Below, piece by piece: positions 53,340 to 64,000 of a stretch of 64,000 nucleotides of DNA. Both the position numbers and the translations under genes were made by a program. The stretch spans positions 1 to 64,000 of the forward strand of contig JAJZUP010000003.1 of assembly GCA_021848465.1 (NCBI GenBank), read 5' to 3'. The first letter of the stretch is position 1. Each line of letters opens with the position of its first letter. The notes under the pieces are model-generated. The model was not told the DNA's origin. It saw only the letters and a program-made list of their open reading frames with translations, and did no database searches. The stretch is from Pseudomonadota bacterium (lineage in GTDB: Bacteria; Pseudomonadota; Gammaproteobacteria; Burkholderiales; Gallionellaceae).

Positions 53340-55068
53340 CCGGCAGCCAGATACGCATGCGGGTTCCCTTGCCGATCTCGCTATGCACCTCGAAGCGACC
53401 GTGATGCTTCTTCACGATCCCGTACGATAACGACAGTCCCAGCCCGGTCCCCTGCCCCACCGGCTTGGTTGTATAGAATGGCTCGAATATACGATTGACA
53501 TTCTCCGGCGCAATGCCCTTGCCGGTATCTTCGATTTCCACCCAGACCTCTTCGTTTTCCGCGCCGGTGCGGATGGTGATCACGCCCTTGTCCTCGATCG
53601 CCTGCGCCGCGTTCATCAGCAGGTTCATGAACACCTGATTGAGCTGCGAAGCCATGCAATAAACCTGCGGCAACTCGCCAAATTCCTTGATGACCTGGCA
53701 TTTGTACTTCAGCTCATTCCAGACGATATTCAGGGTGGACTCCAGCCCCCGGTGCAGGTCGGCCCATTTCCAGCCATCCTCCCCGACATGGGAAAAGTCC
53801 TTCAGGTCCTGCACGATCTTGCGCATGCGCATCAGCCCATCCCTGGACTGCGCCATCAACTGGAAAATATCCTGCTTGATATAGTCGTAATCCTTTTCCT
53901 TTTTGAGCCGCCCTACCTGCACCAGCTCCTGGTTCGCGCATGCTTTCTGCTCAAGCGCATCATAAGCCGCCATAATCGAAAAAATGTCATGCAGGTAGCT
54001 TTCCAGCGTCCCCATGTTGGAGTAGACGAAGCCGATCGGATTGTTCAACTCATGCGCAACCCCCGCAGCCAATTGCCCCAGCGAGGCCATCTTTTCCGAT
54101 TGCACAAGCTGGTTCTGGGTCTCCTCCAACCGGTGGTTCAGGGCTTTCTGTTGCTCAAGGTTCTGCGCCAGCTCGGTTTCGACGCGCTGGCGGCGAATGA
54201 TGCGCCACATATCATTGCCGAATAACTGCGCAATCTCGACATCCGCATCCTCGTAGTTGCTCTCTTTATTGCCGACGCCGAGGATAACCCGCACCTTGTC
54301 GCCCTCGATCACCGGGACGCTGATCAGCCGTACCAGCACCGAATGTCCTTCCGGCAAGCCGTGCTTACTCGGATAAGCCGCGTAATCGTTGAAAATCACC
54401 GGCCTGCGCTGACGCATGCAATCAGCCCATATCCCTGCCTCTGCCAGCGGGTAATGGGTGTCGTAACCGGCTTTGCAAAATTTCTCCCGGGTCGCGGCTG
54501 ACCAGGCCACCAGCTCGATGGTCTGCTGGTCATCGTTGACGAAATGGATGAATGCGATCTGGCTGCTGGTCAACCGCTCCACCCATTCGAGACCGAACTG
54601 CATGAACTCCTTTTCAGTCAGTAACGCAGCCTGTTCGTGCAACTTGAGCAAGCCCTCGATACGCCTGGCGTTCTGCTCCAACCCTGTGCGCATCAGGTAA
54701 CGCTGGGAAATGTCGCGCACGATGCTCTGCAAGTAGCGCCGGCCGCCGTACTCGAATGCGCGCGAGCTCACCTCCACCGGAAAAATGCTGCCATCACGCC
54801 TGCGGTGCCGGGTCTCAAAAATCGCGCCGGACTTCAGCACCATTTCCAGCTGCTTGGGCGCATCCTCCAGCGTCGACGGGTCACGCAGGTCGCGCACATT
54901 GCGCGTCAGCAACTCGTCCTGGCTCCAGCCATAAGTGCGCTCCGCCACGTCATTGATTGCAAGAATATTCCCCTGCAAATCCAGCAACACAATAATGTCA
55001 TTGGCCATGCGCGGCCAAAATCCAAACTGCTCCCGCAATCGTGCCAGGCTGTCATCTGGATTACTCAT
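53308..55068 (-). CDS. PAS-GAF sensor histidine kinase
   Basis: 586 residues. PAS (about 17-135, DLQGNILAINDVAERTYGWS), GAF (about 150-300), phosphorylation helix with SLGQLAAGVAHELNNPIGF, and an ATP-binding domain with VFMNLLMNAAQAIEDKG and GTGLGLSLSYGIVKKHHG. No membrane segment, so it acts in the cytoplasm. It overlaps the hemerythrin kinase by eight bases, in the same direction. Confidence 0.93.
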   Translation of the reverse strand: MSNPDDSLARLREQFGFWPRMANDIIVLLDLQGNILAINDVAERTYGWSQDELLTRNVRDLRDPSTLEDAPKQLEMVLKSGAIFETRHRRRDGSIFPVEVSSRAFEYGGRRYLQSIVRDISQRYLMRTGLEQNARRIEGLLKLHEQAALLTEKEFMQFGLEWVERLTSSQIAFIHFVNDDQQTIELVAWSAATREKFCKAGYDTHYPLAEAGIWADCMRQRRPVIFNDYAAYPSKHGLPEGHSVLVRLISVPVIEGDKVRVILGVGNKESNYEDADVEIAQLFGNDMWRIIRRQRVETELAQNLEQQKALNHRLEETQNQLVQSEKMASLGQLAAGVAHELNNPIGFVYSNMGTLESYLHDIFSIMAAYDALEQKACANQELVQVGRLKKEKDYDYIKQDIFQLMAQSRDGLMRMRKIVQDLKDFSHVGEDGWKWADLHRGLESTLNIVWNELKYKCQVIKEFGELPQVYCMASQLNQVFMNLLMNAAQAIEDKGVITIRTGAENEEVWVEIEDTGKGIAPENVNRIFEPFYTTKPVGQGTGLGLSLSYGIVKKHHGRFEVHSEIGKGTRMRIWLPVKALETMPSA

Positions 55069-56593
55069 GCGCCCCTCCCGCTGAATGTTTGACCGGCAGA
55101 TAGACGCGCACCACGGTTCCCTTGCCCGGCTCGCTCTTTACCTCAATGCGCCCATTGTGTTTCTGCACAATCGCGTAAGACACGGACAAGCCCAGCCCCG
55201 TCCCCTGCCCGACCGGCCTGGTGGTGAAAAATGGCTCGAATATCCTCGGCAAATGCTCGGGTGCAATTCCCCTTCCGGTGTCTGCCACCTCGACCCAAAC
55301 CCGATCACCATCAAGCCCGGTACTGATGGCGATACTGCCACGCCCCTCAATCGACTGCGCCGCATTCAGCAGGATGTTCAGCAGCACCTGCCGGATTTGC
55401 TGCGGCACACATTCGATTTCCGGCAGCCCCGCGTATTGCCTGCTGACCCCGGCCTTATACTTGATCTCGCCATCCAGCACATTGAGCGTGCCATCCAGGC
55501 ATTGCTCAAGGCTCGTCTTTTGCCATTCCGTCACCTCGGGCTGGGCGGCGCCTTGCAAGTCGAGCACGATCCGCTTCACGCGATCGAGTCCGTCGCGAGA
55601 CTCAACGATCAGTTTGGAAATGTCCTCGTACAGGTAATCCAGGTCAACCGCCTCCTTGATCTCCTGCACTTGTGCGCGCGCGTCATTTTCCAGGCGCGCC
55701 TCTATTCCCGCATACACGCCCAAAACTTTGCGAATATCGGCGACATACCGCTCCAGGGTTGCCATATTCGACAACACGAAACCCAGGGGATTATTGATTT
55801 CATGGGCCACTCCGGCAGCCAGCTGACCGACCGCCGCCATCTTTTCGGAATGCAGCAACTGCCCCTGCGCAATCTCCAGCCGCTGGTTGGCCTGTTTCAA
55901 TTCGAGATTGCTTTGCGCCAACTGGCGGTTGCTGCCCTCCAGTTCTTGCGTGCGCCGGGCCACCCGTTGCTCAAGCTGCTCATTCAACTCACGCAAAGCC
56001 GCCCGTTCCTGTTCCAGCGCCCGGTTGACCTGCATCACCTCGACGGTTTTTTCGCCAATCTTGCCGTACAGCGCATTCAGCGCCTCCATCAGAACTTCGC
56101 CGCCATGGGACACGGTGGCCGCCGCCTCGCGCTCTGCCTCCTCGTGACTCCTGCCGGCCTGCAGCGCCAACAACTCGCGCCCCAACCGCTGGTCAACCAC
56201 CATGATGTGCTGCAACAGCCAGCGCGTCAGGTAGTCGAGCAACTGCGGCAGCATGCTGGCCGCACTCCCTTCCGAATTCCGGATCATCCCGACAGCCAGC
56301 GCCGCCTGCTTGCGGAAGGCATCGTGCGCCTTGAAATGAACCTCCTGATGGTGCGCGCTGACGGCATATTGGCGCATCATCTGCTCCTCAGTACCGAAAT
56401 GGTAAACCGTGTATTCAAGCAGTTCGTCCAGCACCGCCTTGATGGCTGAAACATCGGCACCCGGCATGCACAAATCGCCGACACGGTTGATCAGCCCGAT
56501 CAAGTGACGATGCTGCTCATCGACATCCGTGATCCCGGTTGCCAGGCGGTCGCTCCAGACAAATGCACTGAAACCCGATGCGGAACTGTCCAT
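55061..56593 (-). CDS. hemerythrin-domain histidine kinase
   Basis: 510 residues. The N-terminal 140 form a bacteriohemerythrin: GITDVDEQHRHLIGLIN, YHFGTEEQMM, HHQEVHFKAH and LLQHIMVVDQRLG supply the His/Glu/Asp ligands of a di-iron oxygen site. A coiled coil (about 170-245), phosphorylation helix (AVGQLAAGVAHEINNPLGF) and ATP-binding domain (GTGLGLSVSYAIVQKHNG) follow. Probably senses oxygen or redox state and signals to the HD-GYP regulator encoded 3 bp upstream. Confidence 0.94.
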   Translation of the reverse strand: MDSSASGFSAFVWSDRLATGITDVDEQHRHLIGLINRVGDLCMPGADVSAIKAVLDELLEYTVYHFGTEEQMMRQYAVSAHHQEVHFKAHDAFRKQAALAVGMIRNSEGSAASMLPQLLDYLTRWLLQHIMVVDQRLGRELLALQAGRSHEEAEREAAATVSHGGEVLMEALNALYGKIGEKTVEVMQVNRALEQERAALRELNEQLEQRVARRTQELEGSNRQLAQSNLELKQANQRLEIAQGQLLHSEKMAAVGQLAAGVAHEINNPLGFVLSNMATLERYVADIRKVLGVYAGIEARLENDARAQVQEIKEAVDLDYLYEDISKLIVESRDGLDRVKRIVLDLQGAAQPEVTEWQKTSLEQCLDGTLNVLDGEIKYKAGVSRQYAGLPEIECVPQQIRQVLLNILLNAAQSIEGRGSIAISTGLDGDRVWVEVADTGRGIAPEHLPRIFEPFFTTRPVGQGTGLGLSVSYAIVQKHNGRIEVKSEPGKGTVVRVYLPVKHSAGGAHE

Positions 56594-56596
56594 TGC

Positions 56597-57910
56597 CTAC
56601 CCCTGCGCTTTCACCCAGAAACTCAGCGCATACTGTTCCAGACGCTCGAACTCAACCATCTGGTCGATCAGCTTCTGGTTCAGCTCGCAATCCTTGAACA
56701 GCAGCAGCAGACCTTCGCGGGTATACACCCCTCGCGTCAGCACCATGCCCGATTTCAGATCGGCAGACTTTACCTCCCGCCCCCCTTCCTCATGGGGCTG
56801 AGTGCCGCCAACCAGCTCCTTGAATGCCTCCACCACCGCCGGGTCATAGCTCTTGCCCCGCCCCTCGATGATGTAGTCATAGGCCTTTACCTGGCTGAGC
56901 GGAGTATTCAACACATTGCCGTACTGCACCGCATCATAATCGTTGGCCACCGCGAGGATGCGCGCACCCAACGGTATGGCATAGCCGGACAAGCCATCCG
57001 GATAGCCGTCGCCATCGAAGCGCTCGTGGTGTGCGCGGATGATGGCCGCCGCGCCCTTCATCTGCTCCAGCGGCAGCAAGGCGGTCTGGGCAATCCTCGG
57101 GTGGCGTTTTAACTGGCTCTTCTCATCCATATTCAAGGCAGGCACCGGTTTGTACAGCAGCTCGTCCGACAAGCCGATCTTGCCAATATCGTGCAGCAAA
57201 CCGGCCAGGACAACATCCTGTATCTCCTCGCCCCCGAGCCCCATGCGTACCGCCAGCTTGCGGGCGAGATCGGCCACGCGCCGGGAATGACCGCTCAGAC
57301 TCCCCGCACGCAACTCCAGCAAGTTGGAAAAGATGCTTACCGACGTCAGGAAGTTTTTACGCAGTTGCTCGTTGCTTTTCTCCAGCTCATGGAATGCCTG
57401 CTGCAACGCCCGGGTACGCTCCATCACCTTGGTTTCCAGGCTGGCATTCAGCACGCGCAACTCGTCATTCTGTTTGCGGGTCAATGCCTCAAGGCGGCGC
57501 TTTTCCTGCTCCAGCGCCTTGCGCTCCATGGCGTCCTTGACCAGCAGCAGCACATCGTGGTCATCCCAGGGTTTGGCAATGTAGCGGTAGATTTCGCCCT
57601 TGTTGATCGCCGCGACGGTCGACTCCACATCGGCATAGCCGGTCAGCAGGACGCGTATGGTTTCCGGCCAGCGCTGGCGCACCTGCTCCAGGAAACGCGC
57701 GCCGTCCATTTCCGGCATACGCATATCGGAAATGACCATATCAACGCGATTCTGCGTCAGCACCTGCAACCCCTCGGCGGCGCTTTGCGCAACCAGCACC
57801 TTGCCGACCTGGCGCCGCAGCAGCCGCTGCAACGCACTCAGCACATTCGGCTCGTCATCCACACACAGAATGACCGCCGGAATTACGCCAGTCGCAGATG
57901 TGGTATCCAT
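56597..57910 (-). CDS. response regulator with HD-GYP c-di-GMP phosphodiesterase domain
   Basis: 437 residues from MDTTSATGVIPAVILCVDDE. Receiver (about 10-125) with DMRMPEMDG and YRYIAKPWDD, a coiled coil (130-185), and an HD-GYP domain with GHSRRVADLARKLA, LLHDIGKIGLSDEL and HHERFDGDGYPDGLSG. RpfG-like enzymes hydrolyse c-di-GMP when phosphorylated. First gene of a three-gene unit with the two kinases. Confidence 0.94.
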   Translation of the reverse strand: MDTTSATGVIPAVILCVDDEPNVLSALQRLLRRQVGKVLVAQSAAEGLQVLTQNRVDMVISDMRMPEMDGARFLEQVRQRWPETIRVLLTGYADVESTVAAINKGEIYRYIAKPWDDHDVLLLVKDAMERKALEQEKRRLEALTRKQNDELRVLNASLETKVMERTRALQQAFHELEKSNEQLRKNFLTSVSIFSNLLELRAGSLSGHSRRVADLARKLAVRMGLGGEEIQDVVLAGLLHDIGKIGLSDELLYKPVPALNMDEKSQLKRHPRIAQTALLPLEQMKGAAAIIRAHHERFDGDGYPDGLSGYAIPLGARILAVANDYDAVQYGNVLNTPLSQVKAYDYIIEGRGKSYDPAVVEAFKELVGGTQPHEEGGREVKSADLKSGMVLTRGVYTREGLLLLFKDCELNQKLIDQMVEFERLEQYALSFWVKAQG

Positions 57911-57967
57911 CAGGTGCAGGCCTATTAACGGGATGCGGCATTGTGCAGCCAAACAATCCCCCCGGCA

Positions 57968-57985
57968 ACCTGAAAATTATCAGGT
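57968..57985. promoter_or_regulatory. inverted repeat in divergent promoter region
   Basis: ACCTGA and TCAGGT separated by six bases, in the 130-bp space between the HD-GYP regulator and the EAL protein. A TAGTATATT sequence starting at 57985 could be a -10 for the plus strand. The repeat may be an operator. Confidence 0.35.
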
Positions 57986-58040
57986 AGTATATTGGCTTAG
58001 AAGCCAGTTTCAGCTTTTTCCGGGAGTGCGAGGGAGGGAA

Positions 58041-61000
58041 ATGGAACACACGATACCGCACGACACTGCCATGCTGCTAGGCAACCAGATTCTGCATAAC
58101 TCGCCAGCGCTGCTGTGGATTTTCATGGTCACGGAATTCATCATCCTGGCCGCCTACCTGGCCATCCCGTTCATCCTGCTGCATTTCATCCCGCAATTCA
58201 GGGAACCGACATTCAAGCGCTCGTTCCGCCTGTTTTCGGCCTTCATCATCGCGTGCAGCTTTACCCAATACCTTGACATCTGGCTGCTCTGGCATCCTGA
58301 CTACTGGTTTGCCGCTCTGGCTCATATCGTCACCGCATCATTGGCCCTGGCTTCAGCCTATTTGCTTTGGCGCATTGTTCCACGCGCCCTCGGACATCCC
58401 ACCAACAAGGATCTGAAGAATACCGTCCTTGAGCGCACCGACTCGCTGAACCGCATGACCAGCTTCTACGCGGTATTAAGCCAGGGAAATTCGGCGATGG
58501 TCCACGCCCAGGACCGGCAAAGCCTGCTGGAAAATATTTGCGAAGCGATACTCGGATTTGCGGGATTCAAACTGGCCTGGATCGGCCAGGAAGCTGTCGA
58601 CCAAAGCGTCATGCCGATCGTTATCCGAGGTTCGGCCAGCGACTACATCGCTGCGATTCGGCTTTCGACACGCTCCGACCTGCCGGAAGGCCTTGGGCCT
58701 ACCGGTACGGCCATCCGCGAAAACCGCATTATCGTCGTAAATAACTTCCAGACCTCCGGCCTGACCCGGCTCTGGCATGACGCAGCCTTGCGCCATGGTG
58801 TGTTCAGCAGTATTTCCCTCCCGATCACCGCGCCCGATTTTCGTGGTGCGTTGATGGTGTATGCCGACACGGAAAATTTTTTCGAAGCGGAAATAGTCGG
58901 CCTGCTGAAAGGTCTCGGCGACAACATTTCCTATGCACTGGAGCGCTTGCACCTGACTGAGCTGAAAGAGCGGCAGGAAATGGAACTCAGGCTGGCGGAC
59001 CGGGTGTTTGCTTCCAGTTCGGAAGCCATGATGATTACCGACATGAACAACAACATCATTCGCGTCAACCAGGCATTTTGCGACATCACCGGCTTCTGGG
59101 AGGAGGAGGTTCTGGGGAAAAACCCGCGCATCCTGAAATCCGGCAAGCATGACGCGACGTTCTACCGCATCATCTGGCTGCACCTGCTGCTGCAAGGTAG
59201 TTGGCAAGGCGAAATATGGAATCGGCGAAAAAATGGTGAAGTGTTTCCGGAGTGGGTCAGCATCAACCAGATCAAGAATGCCAATGGCAAGGTTACCCAT
59301 CACTTTGCGATTTTTTCCGACCTGCTGCAGAAAAAAGCCATCGAGGAATTGAATCACCTGAAGCACTACGATCCGCTGACTGACCTGCCCAACCGCACAT
59401 TGCTGGAAGACCGCATTGAGCGCGCCATCGCCCATGCCCAGCAGTATGACCGCTTCGTCGGCCTGATGTTCATGAACCTGGATCACTTCCATACCGTCAA
59501 CGATACGTTTGGGCATATGGCTGGCGACAAGATGCTGATCGTCACCGCGCAGCGCCTGGTCAAGGCTATCCCGGCCAACGCTTCGGTAACCCGACTCTCG
59601 GCCGATACCTTTGTCATTGTCCTGCCCGACCTGAACACCAGCGCCGAGATCAACCGCATTGCCGAAATCATCAACCAGCAGGTGTACCTGCCCTTCATGC
59701 TGGATAACCAGCAAGTACAGCTCTCTGCCTGCATGGGCATTTCGGTTTACCCACTGGATGGCAAAGACGTCAATGCACTGATGCAGCATGCCGACGTTGC
59801 GCTGAGCGATGCAAAAAAGTCCGGCAGCAGGAACAATTACCATTTCTACTCCTCCAGCATGAATGAGCATGCGCGCAAGCTGGTCACCATGAGCAGCGAG
59901 TTGCGCAACGCCATCGAACACGGCGGGCTGGTGCTCCATTACCAGCCGCAGGTCGACATCGTATCCGGCGAAATCGTCGGCGCCGAAGCACTCATCCGCC
60001 TCAAGGATGCCCGCGGCGAGCTTACCTCCCCGGTGGAGTTCATCTCCGTGGCAGAAGAAACCGGACTGATCCTGCCGATGGGCGAATGGGTACTGCGCGA
60101 AGCCTGCCGGCAGATGAAGCAATGGCACGATACGGCGCATTCCGTGCTGGTGATTGCCGTCAACCTCTCGCCGCTGCAGTTCCACCAGAGCAGCCTGATG
60201 CACATGGTCAAGGACGCGCTGGAACAGTCCGGCCTTCCTCCGCAGTACCTTGAGCTTGAATTCACCGAAAGCGCGATCATCCGCAACGTGGGCGACACCA
60301 TCCCGATTATGGAGAGCCTGCGCGAAATGGGCATCCACCTGTCGATCGATGACTTCGGCACCGGCTATTCCAGCCTCGCCTACCTGAAGCGCTTCCCGGT
60401 CGACAAGCTGAAGATCGACCAGTCCTTCATCGCCAATATCAGCCAGAGCCCCAGCGATGCGGCAATCGTCCAGGCCATTATTGCGCTCGGTCGCACGCTT
60501 GGCATGACCACCATCGCCGAAGGCGTTGAAACCGAGGCCCAACTGGGATACCTGCGCTCGGTGCATTGCAAGGAAATCCAGGGCTACCTGTACAGCCCGC
60601 CACTTCCCGCCGATGAGTTCGCCAAACTGCTGCTGCGCGGCAAGAAATTAAGCAATAACGAATCGGGGAAAACCCTGTTGCTGGTGGACGATGAGGAAAA
60701 CGTGCAAATGTCGCTCAAGCGCATCCTGCGCCGCGAAGGCTACAGTATCCTGACCGCATCGAGCGCCGAAGAGGCGCTCGAGCTGCTTGCCGAGAACCCG
60801 GTGCAGGTCGTGCTCAGCGACCAGCGCATGCCCGGCATGAGCGGCGTCGAGCTGCTGCGCCGCGTCAAGAGCATGTACCCGAACGTCGTGCGCATCATCC
60901 TGAGCGGGTATACCGAGGTCGGCACGCTCACCGACGCCATCAATAAAGGCGAAATCTACCAGTTCATCACCAAGCCCTGGGAGAATGAGGCGCTGATCGC

Positions 61001-61055
61001 GCTGCTGCGCGAAGCCTTCATCCGCCATGAGATGCTGACCCGCAGCCCGCAGTAG
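58041..61055 (+). CDS. ethylene-receptor-like membrane-GAF-PAS-GGDEF(degenerate)-EAL-REC protein
   Basis: 1004 residues from [14 protein letters not shown], with AGGGAGGG upstream. Three membrane helices in residues 25-125 ([34 protein letters not shown]) follow the pattern of the ethylene/Cu(I)-binding domain of plant and cyanobacterial ETR1-like receptors, but the copper-binding CxxxH is CSFTQ here. GAF (about 150-305) and PAS (310-435) follow. The GGDEF site is [12 protein letters not shown], so the cyclase is inactive. The EAL domain is intact ([30 protein letters not shown]). A complete receiver (880-1000; [17 protein letters not shown]) ends the protein. Predicted c-di-GMP phosphodiesterase. 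Confidence 0.9.
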   Translation: MEHTIPHDTAMLLGNQILHNSPALLWIFMVTEFIILAAYLAIPFILLHFIPQFREPTFKRSFRLFSAFIIACSFTQYLDIWLLWHPDYWFAALAHIVTASLALASAYLLWRIVPRALGHPTNKDLKNTVLERTDSLNRMTSFYAVLSQGNSAMVHAQDRQSLLENICEAILGFAGFKLAWIGQEAVDQSVMPIVIRGSASDYIAAIRLSTRSDLPEGLGPTGTAIRENRIIVVNNFQTSGLTRLWHDAALRHGVFSSISLPITAPDFRGALMVYADTENFFEAEIVGLLKGLGDNISYALERLHLTELKERQEMELRLADRVFASSSEAMMITDMNNNIIRVNQAFCDITGFWEEEVLGKNPRILKSGKHDATFYRIIWLHLLLQGSWQGEIWNRRKNGEVFPEWVSINQIKNANGKVTHHFAIFSDLLQKKAIEELNHLKHYDPLTDLPNRTLLEDRIERAIAHAQQYDRFVGLMFMNLDHFHTVNDTFGHMAGDKMLIVTAQRLVKAIPANASVTRLSADTFVIVLPDLNTSAEINRIAEIINQQVYLPFMLDNQQVQLSACMGISVYPLDGKDVNALMQHADVALSDAKKSGSRNNYHFYSSSMNEHARKLVTMSSELRNAIEHGGLVLHYQPQVDIVSGEIVGAEALIRLKDARGELTSPVEFISVAEETGLILPMGEWVLREACRQMKQWHDTAHSVLVIAVNLSPLQFHQSSLMHMVKDALEQSGLPPQYLELEFTESAIIRNVGDTIPIMESLREMGIHLSIDDFGTGYSSLAYLKRFPVDKLKIDQSFIANISQSPSDAAIVQAIIALGRTLGMTTIAEGVETEAQLGYLRSVHCKEIQGYLYSPPLPADEFAKLLLRGKKLSNNESGKTLLLVDDEENVQMSLKRILRREGYSILTASSAEEALELLAENPVQVVLSDQRMPGMSGVELLRRVKSMYPNVVRIILSGYTEVGTLTDAINKGEIYQFITKPWENEALIALLREAFIRHEMLTRSPQ

Positions 61056-61125
61056 CGCGGTGCTGCCTTTCGCCGCGCGCAATGCTACAATTCCGGCCTT
61101 TCATTTACACGCAAGGGCCTGCATC

Positions 61126-61674
61126 ATGAGTTTGAACAAAGTTCCGTCCGGCAAAGACCTCCCCAACGATTTCAACGTTGTCATCGAGATCCCGATGCAC
61201 GGCGAGCCGATCAAGTATGAAGTGGACAAGGATTCCGGCGCGATCTTCGTCGATCGCTTCATGAGCACCGCGATGCACTACCCCTGCAACTACGGCTATA
61301 TCCCGCACACCCTGTCCGACGACGGCGATCCGGTGGACGTGCTGGTAGTCACTCCCATCCCTCTGCAAATCGGCGTTGTCGTGCGCTGCCGCCCGCTGGC
61401 GGTGCTGAAGATGGAAGATGAGTCCGGCGTTGATGCCAAGCTGCTGGCCGTTCCCGTGGACAAACTGACCACCGTTTACCGCAATGTCAAATCCCAAGCC
61501 GAGCTGCCGGAAATCCTGCTGAAGCAGATTGAACACTTCTTTGCCCATTACAAGGACCTCGAGCCGAACAAGTGGGTAAAGATCACCGGCTGGGACGGTA
61601 TTGACGCGGCTCGCCAGGAAATCATGGCTGGCGTGGCAAACTATCAGAAGGCTGCGATCAAACCCGAGTTCTAA
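61126..61674 (+). CDS. ppa: inorganic pyrophosphatase (family I)
   Basis: 182 residues from [16 protein letters not shown]. Active-site run [23 protein letters not shown] with the metal-binding aspartates. Soluble, hydrolyses PPi. Its presence beside PPi-dependent pfp and hppA means the cell must control how PPi is divided. TACAAT at 61086-61091 is a possible -10. Confidence 0.97.
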   Translation: MSLNKVPSGKDLPNDFNVVIEIPMHGEPIKYEVDKDSGAIFVDRFMSTAMHYPCNYGYIPHTLSDDGDPVDVLVVTPIPLQIGVVVRCRPLAVLKMEDESGVDAKLLAVPVDKLTTVYRNVKSQAELPEILLKQIEHFFAHYKDLEPNKWVKITGWDGIDAARQEIMAGVANYQKAAIKPEF

Positions 61675-61690
61675 TCCCAAGGAGACGATG

Positions 61691-62545
61691 ATGAGCGCTC
61701 GCATCATAGATGGTAAGGCCATAGCGCAAGAGGTGCGCGCCGAATGGAAAGTCCGTGCCGACATCCTCAAGTCCAAGGGGGTCACGCCCGGGCTGGCGGT
61801 CATCATCGTCGGCGAAGACCCTGCCTCCAAGGTCTACGTCGCCAACAAAGTGAAGGCCTGCGCCGAGCTGGGCCTGCACTCCGAACACATCGCACTACCC
61901 GCTGACACCAGCGAAGCAGAGCTGCTGGCAAGGATCGACGCCCTCAACAAGGACCCGAAAATCCACGGCCTGCTGGTGCAACTGCCCGTGCCCAAGCACA
62001 TCGACAGCGACAAGGTACTGAACGCCATCAACCCTGAAAAGGACGTCGACGGCTTCCACCCGATCAACGTCGGCGCGCTCGCCACCGGCAACATGCGCTT
62101 CGCGCCCTGCACGCCCTACGGTTCGCTGGTGCTGCTGCAAAAGAGCGGCGTCAGCATCGAAGGCAAGCACGCTGTTGTGGTGGGCCGCAGCAACATTGTC
62201 GGCAAACCGATGGCGCTGCTGCTGTTGCAGAACAACGCCACTGTCACCATTTGCACCTCCCGCACCCAGGACCTCGCCAAGCACACCCGCGATGCGGACA
62301 TCCTCGTGGTGGCGACCGGCAAGCCGAAGATGATTACCGGCGACATGATCAAACCCGGCGCCGCCGTCATCGACGTCGGCATCAACCGCATGGCAGACGG
62401 CAAACTGTGCGGCGACGTGGATTTTGAAAGCGCTAAGGAAGTCGCCGGCTACATCACCCCCGTCCCCGGCGGCGTCGGCCCCATGACCATCACCATGCTG
62501 GTCGCCAATACGGTGCAATCCGCAGAACGCGCCGCAGGAAAATAA
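61691..62545 (+). CDS. folD: methylenetetrahydrofolate dehydrogenase/cyclohydrolase
   Basis: 284 residues. I chose the second of two adjacent ATGs because GGAG is six bases before it. [15 protein letters not shown] holds the catalytic lysine region; [18 protein letters not shown] and [14 protein letters not shown] are all present. It makes 10-formyl-THF. 16 bp after ppa. Confidence 0.97.
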   Translation: MSARIIDGKAIAQEVRAEWKVRADILKSKGVTPGLAVIIVGEDPASKVYVANKVKACAELGLHSEHIALPADTSEAELLARIDALNKDPKIHGLLVQLPVPKHIDSDKVLNAINPEKDVDGFHPINVGALATGNMRFAPCTPYGSLVLLQKSGVSIEGKHAVVVGRSNIVGKPMALLLLQNNATVTICTSRTQDLAKHTRDADILVVATGKPKMITGDMIKPGAAVIDVGINRMADGKLCGDVDFESAKEVAGYITPVPGGVGPMTITMLVANTVQSAERAAGK

Positions 62546-62550
62546 CCGGC

Positions 62551-62876
62551 TTAATGAGTTGCGGCTTTGCCCGCAACGACTGAAGAGGCGGGCAGCGCAG
62601 GCTGCCCGACTATCTGGAAGAACACCTCATCGCGTTTGATCATACCGAGGTCGCTGCGTGCCCGCTCCTCGATTGCTTCCGTGCCATTCTTCAAATCACG
62701 CACTTCGGCATCCAGCGAAGCGTTGCGCAGTTGCGTCTGCTGATTCAACTGCTTTTGCGCCTCGACCTGGCGGTCGATGTCCCACACCTTGAGCCAACTG
62801 CCCTTACCCAGCCATAGCGGATATTGCAATAGCAGGATAACGGCAATCAGTATCAGGGTGACAGGACGCAGCAGCA

Positions 62877-62877
<1 letters not shown>
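62551..62877 (-). CDS. ftsB: cell division protein FtsB
   Basis: 108 residues. One membrane helix (LRPVTLILIAVILLLQYPLWLG), then a coiled coil with QLNQQTQLRNASLDAEVRDL and RARSDLGMIKRDEVFFQIV. It joins FtsL and FtsQ in the divisome. The ATG overlaps the stop codon of eno (TGATG), the usual betaproteobacterial order. Confidence 0.93.

Positions 62878-64000
<1,123 letters not shown>

Noticed and set aside
58476-60566. 696-codon open frame on the minus strand
   Set aside because: Antisense to the EAL-receiver gene, with the same shadow composition and no recognisable domain.

Overview
The window looks like chromosomal DNA of a GC-rich, Gram-negative betaproteobacterium, most likely Nitrosomonadales/Gallionellaceae-like. 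This is inferred from the gene order exbB-exbD-lpxK-trm112-kdsB-adk, the PPi-dependent phosphofructokinase beside a proton-pumping pyrophosphatase, a multiheme cytochrome c, and abundant c-di-GMP signalling genes. I see no rRNA, tRNA, CRISPR array or transposase. The genus assignment is inference.

Layout. 1-10 kb: a chemoreceptor (cut by the window edge) with a separate periplasmic Cache protein, two GGDEF/EAL proteins and the pntAA-pntAB-pntB transhydrogenase genes, all on the minus strand. 10.2-22.2 kb: one compact minus-strand operon of twelve genes. It starts with a TonB-dependent receptor and runs through a Met/His-rich periplasmic protein, a NapH-like membrane ferredoxin, a 2-hydroxyacyl-CoA dehydratase-family protein (double-cubane type), its BadF-type ATPase activator, a TauE/CcdA-like membrane protein, a second receptor, TonB-ExbB-ExbD, a 51-residue secreted protein and a Csp1-type copper storage protein. 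The organisation suggests metal (copper?) or metallophore import coupled to an ATP-driven low-potential iron-sulfur reductase. 22.4-28.9 kb: a small lipoprotein, a GNAT protein, and an operon joining a 15-haem cytochrome to a MacA-MacB-TolC type export system.

29-34 kb: mutL followed by four small defence or stress cassettes: higBA-like, mntA-hepT, yefM-yoeB and an Abi-alpha protein. Four copies of the mutL 3' end (the native one plus three diverged relics) stand before each cassette. This is the most unusual structure in the window and looks like repeated capture of cassettes at the mutL terminus. 34-42 kb: an MHS transporter, a MITE-like repeat, miaA, msrA, an HDOD protein, an arnD-PAP2-GT39 lipid A modification set, and xseA.

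42.9-48.9 kb: the envelope/housekeeping run exbB-exbD-lpxK-trm112-kdsB-adk, a GlcG-like protein, a diguanylate cyclase and a DUF3025 protein. 49-52.4 kb: pfp and hppA, which link glycolysis to PPi energetics; ppa lies at 61 kb. 52.4-61 kb: a signalling block with a double-receiver protein, two histidine kinases (one with an oxygen-sensing hemerythrin domain), an HD-GYP regulator, and a 1004-residue protein with an ethylene-receptor-like membrane domain, a degenerate GGDEF, an intact EAL and a terminal receiver. 61-64 kb: ppa, folD, ftsB and eno (cut by the window edge).

Three classes of short dispersed palindromic repeats are present. Two of them occur inside open reading frames and are translated.
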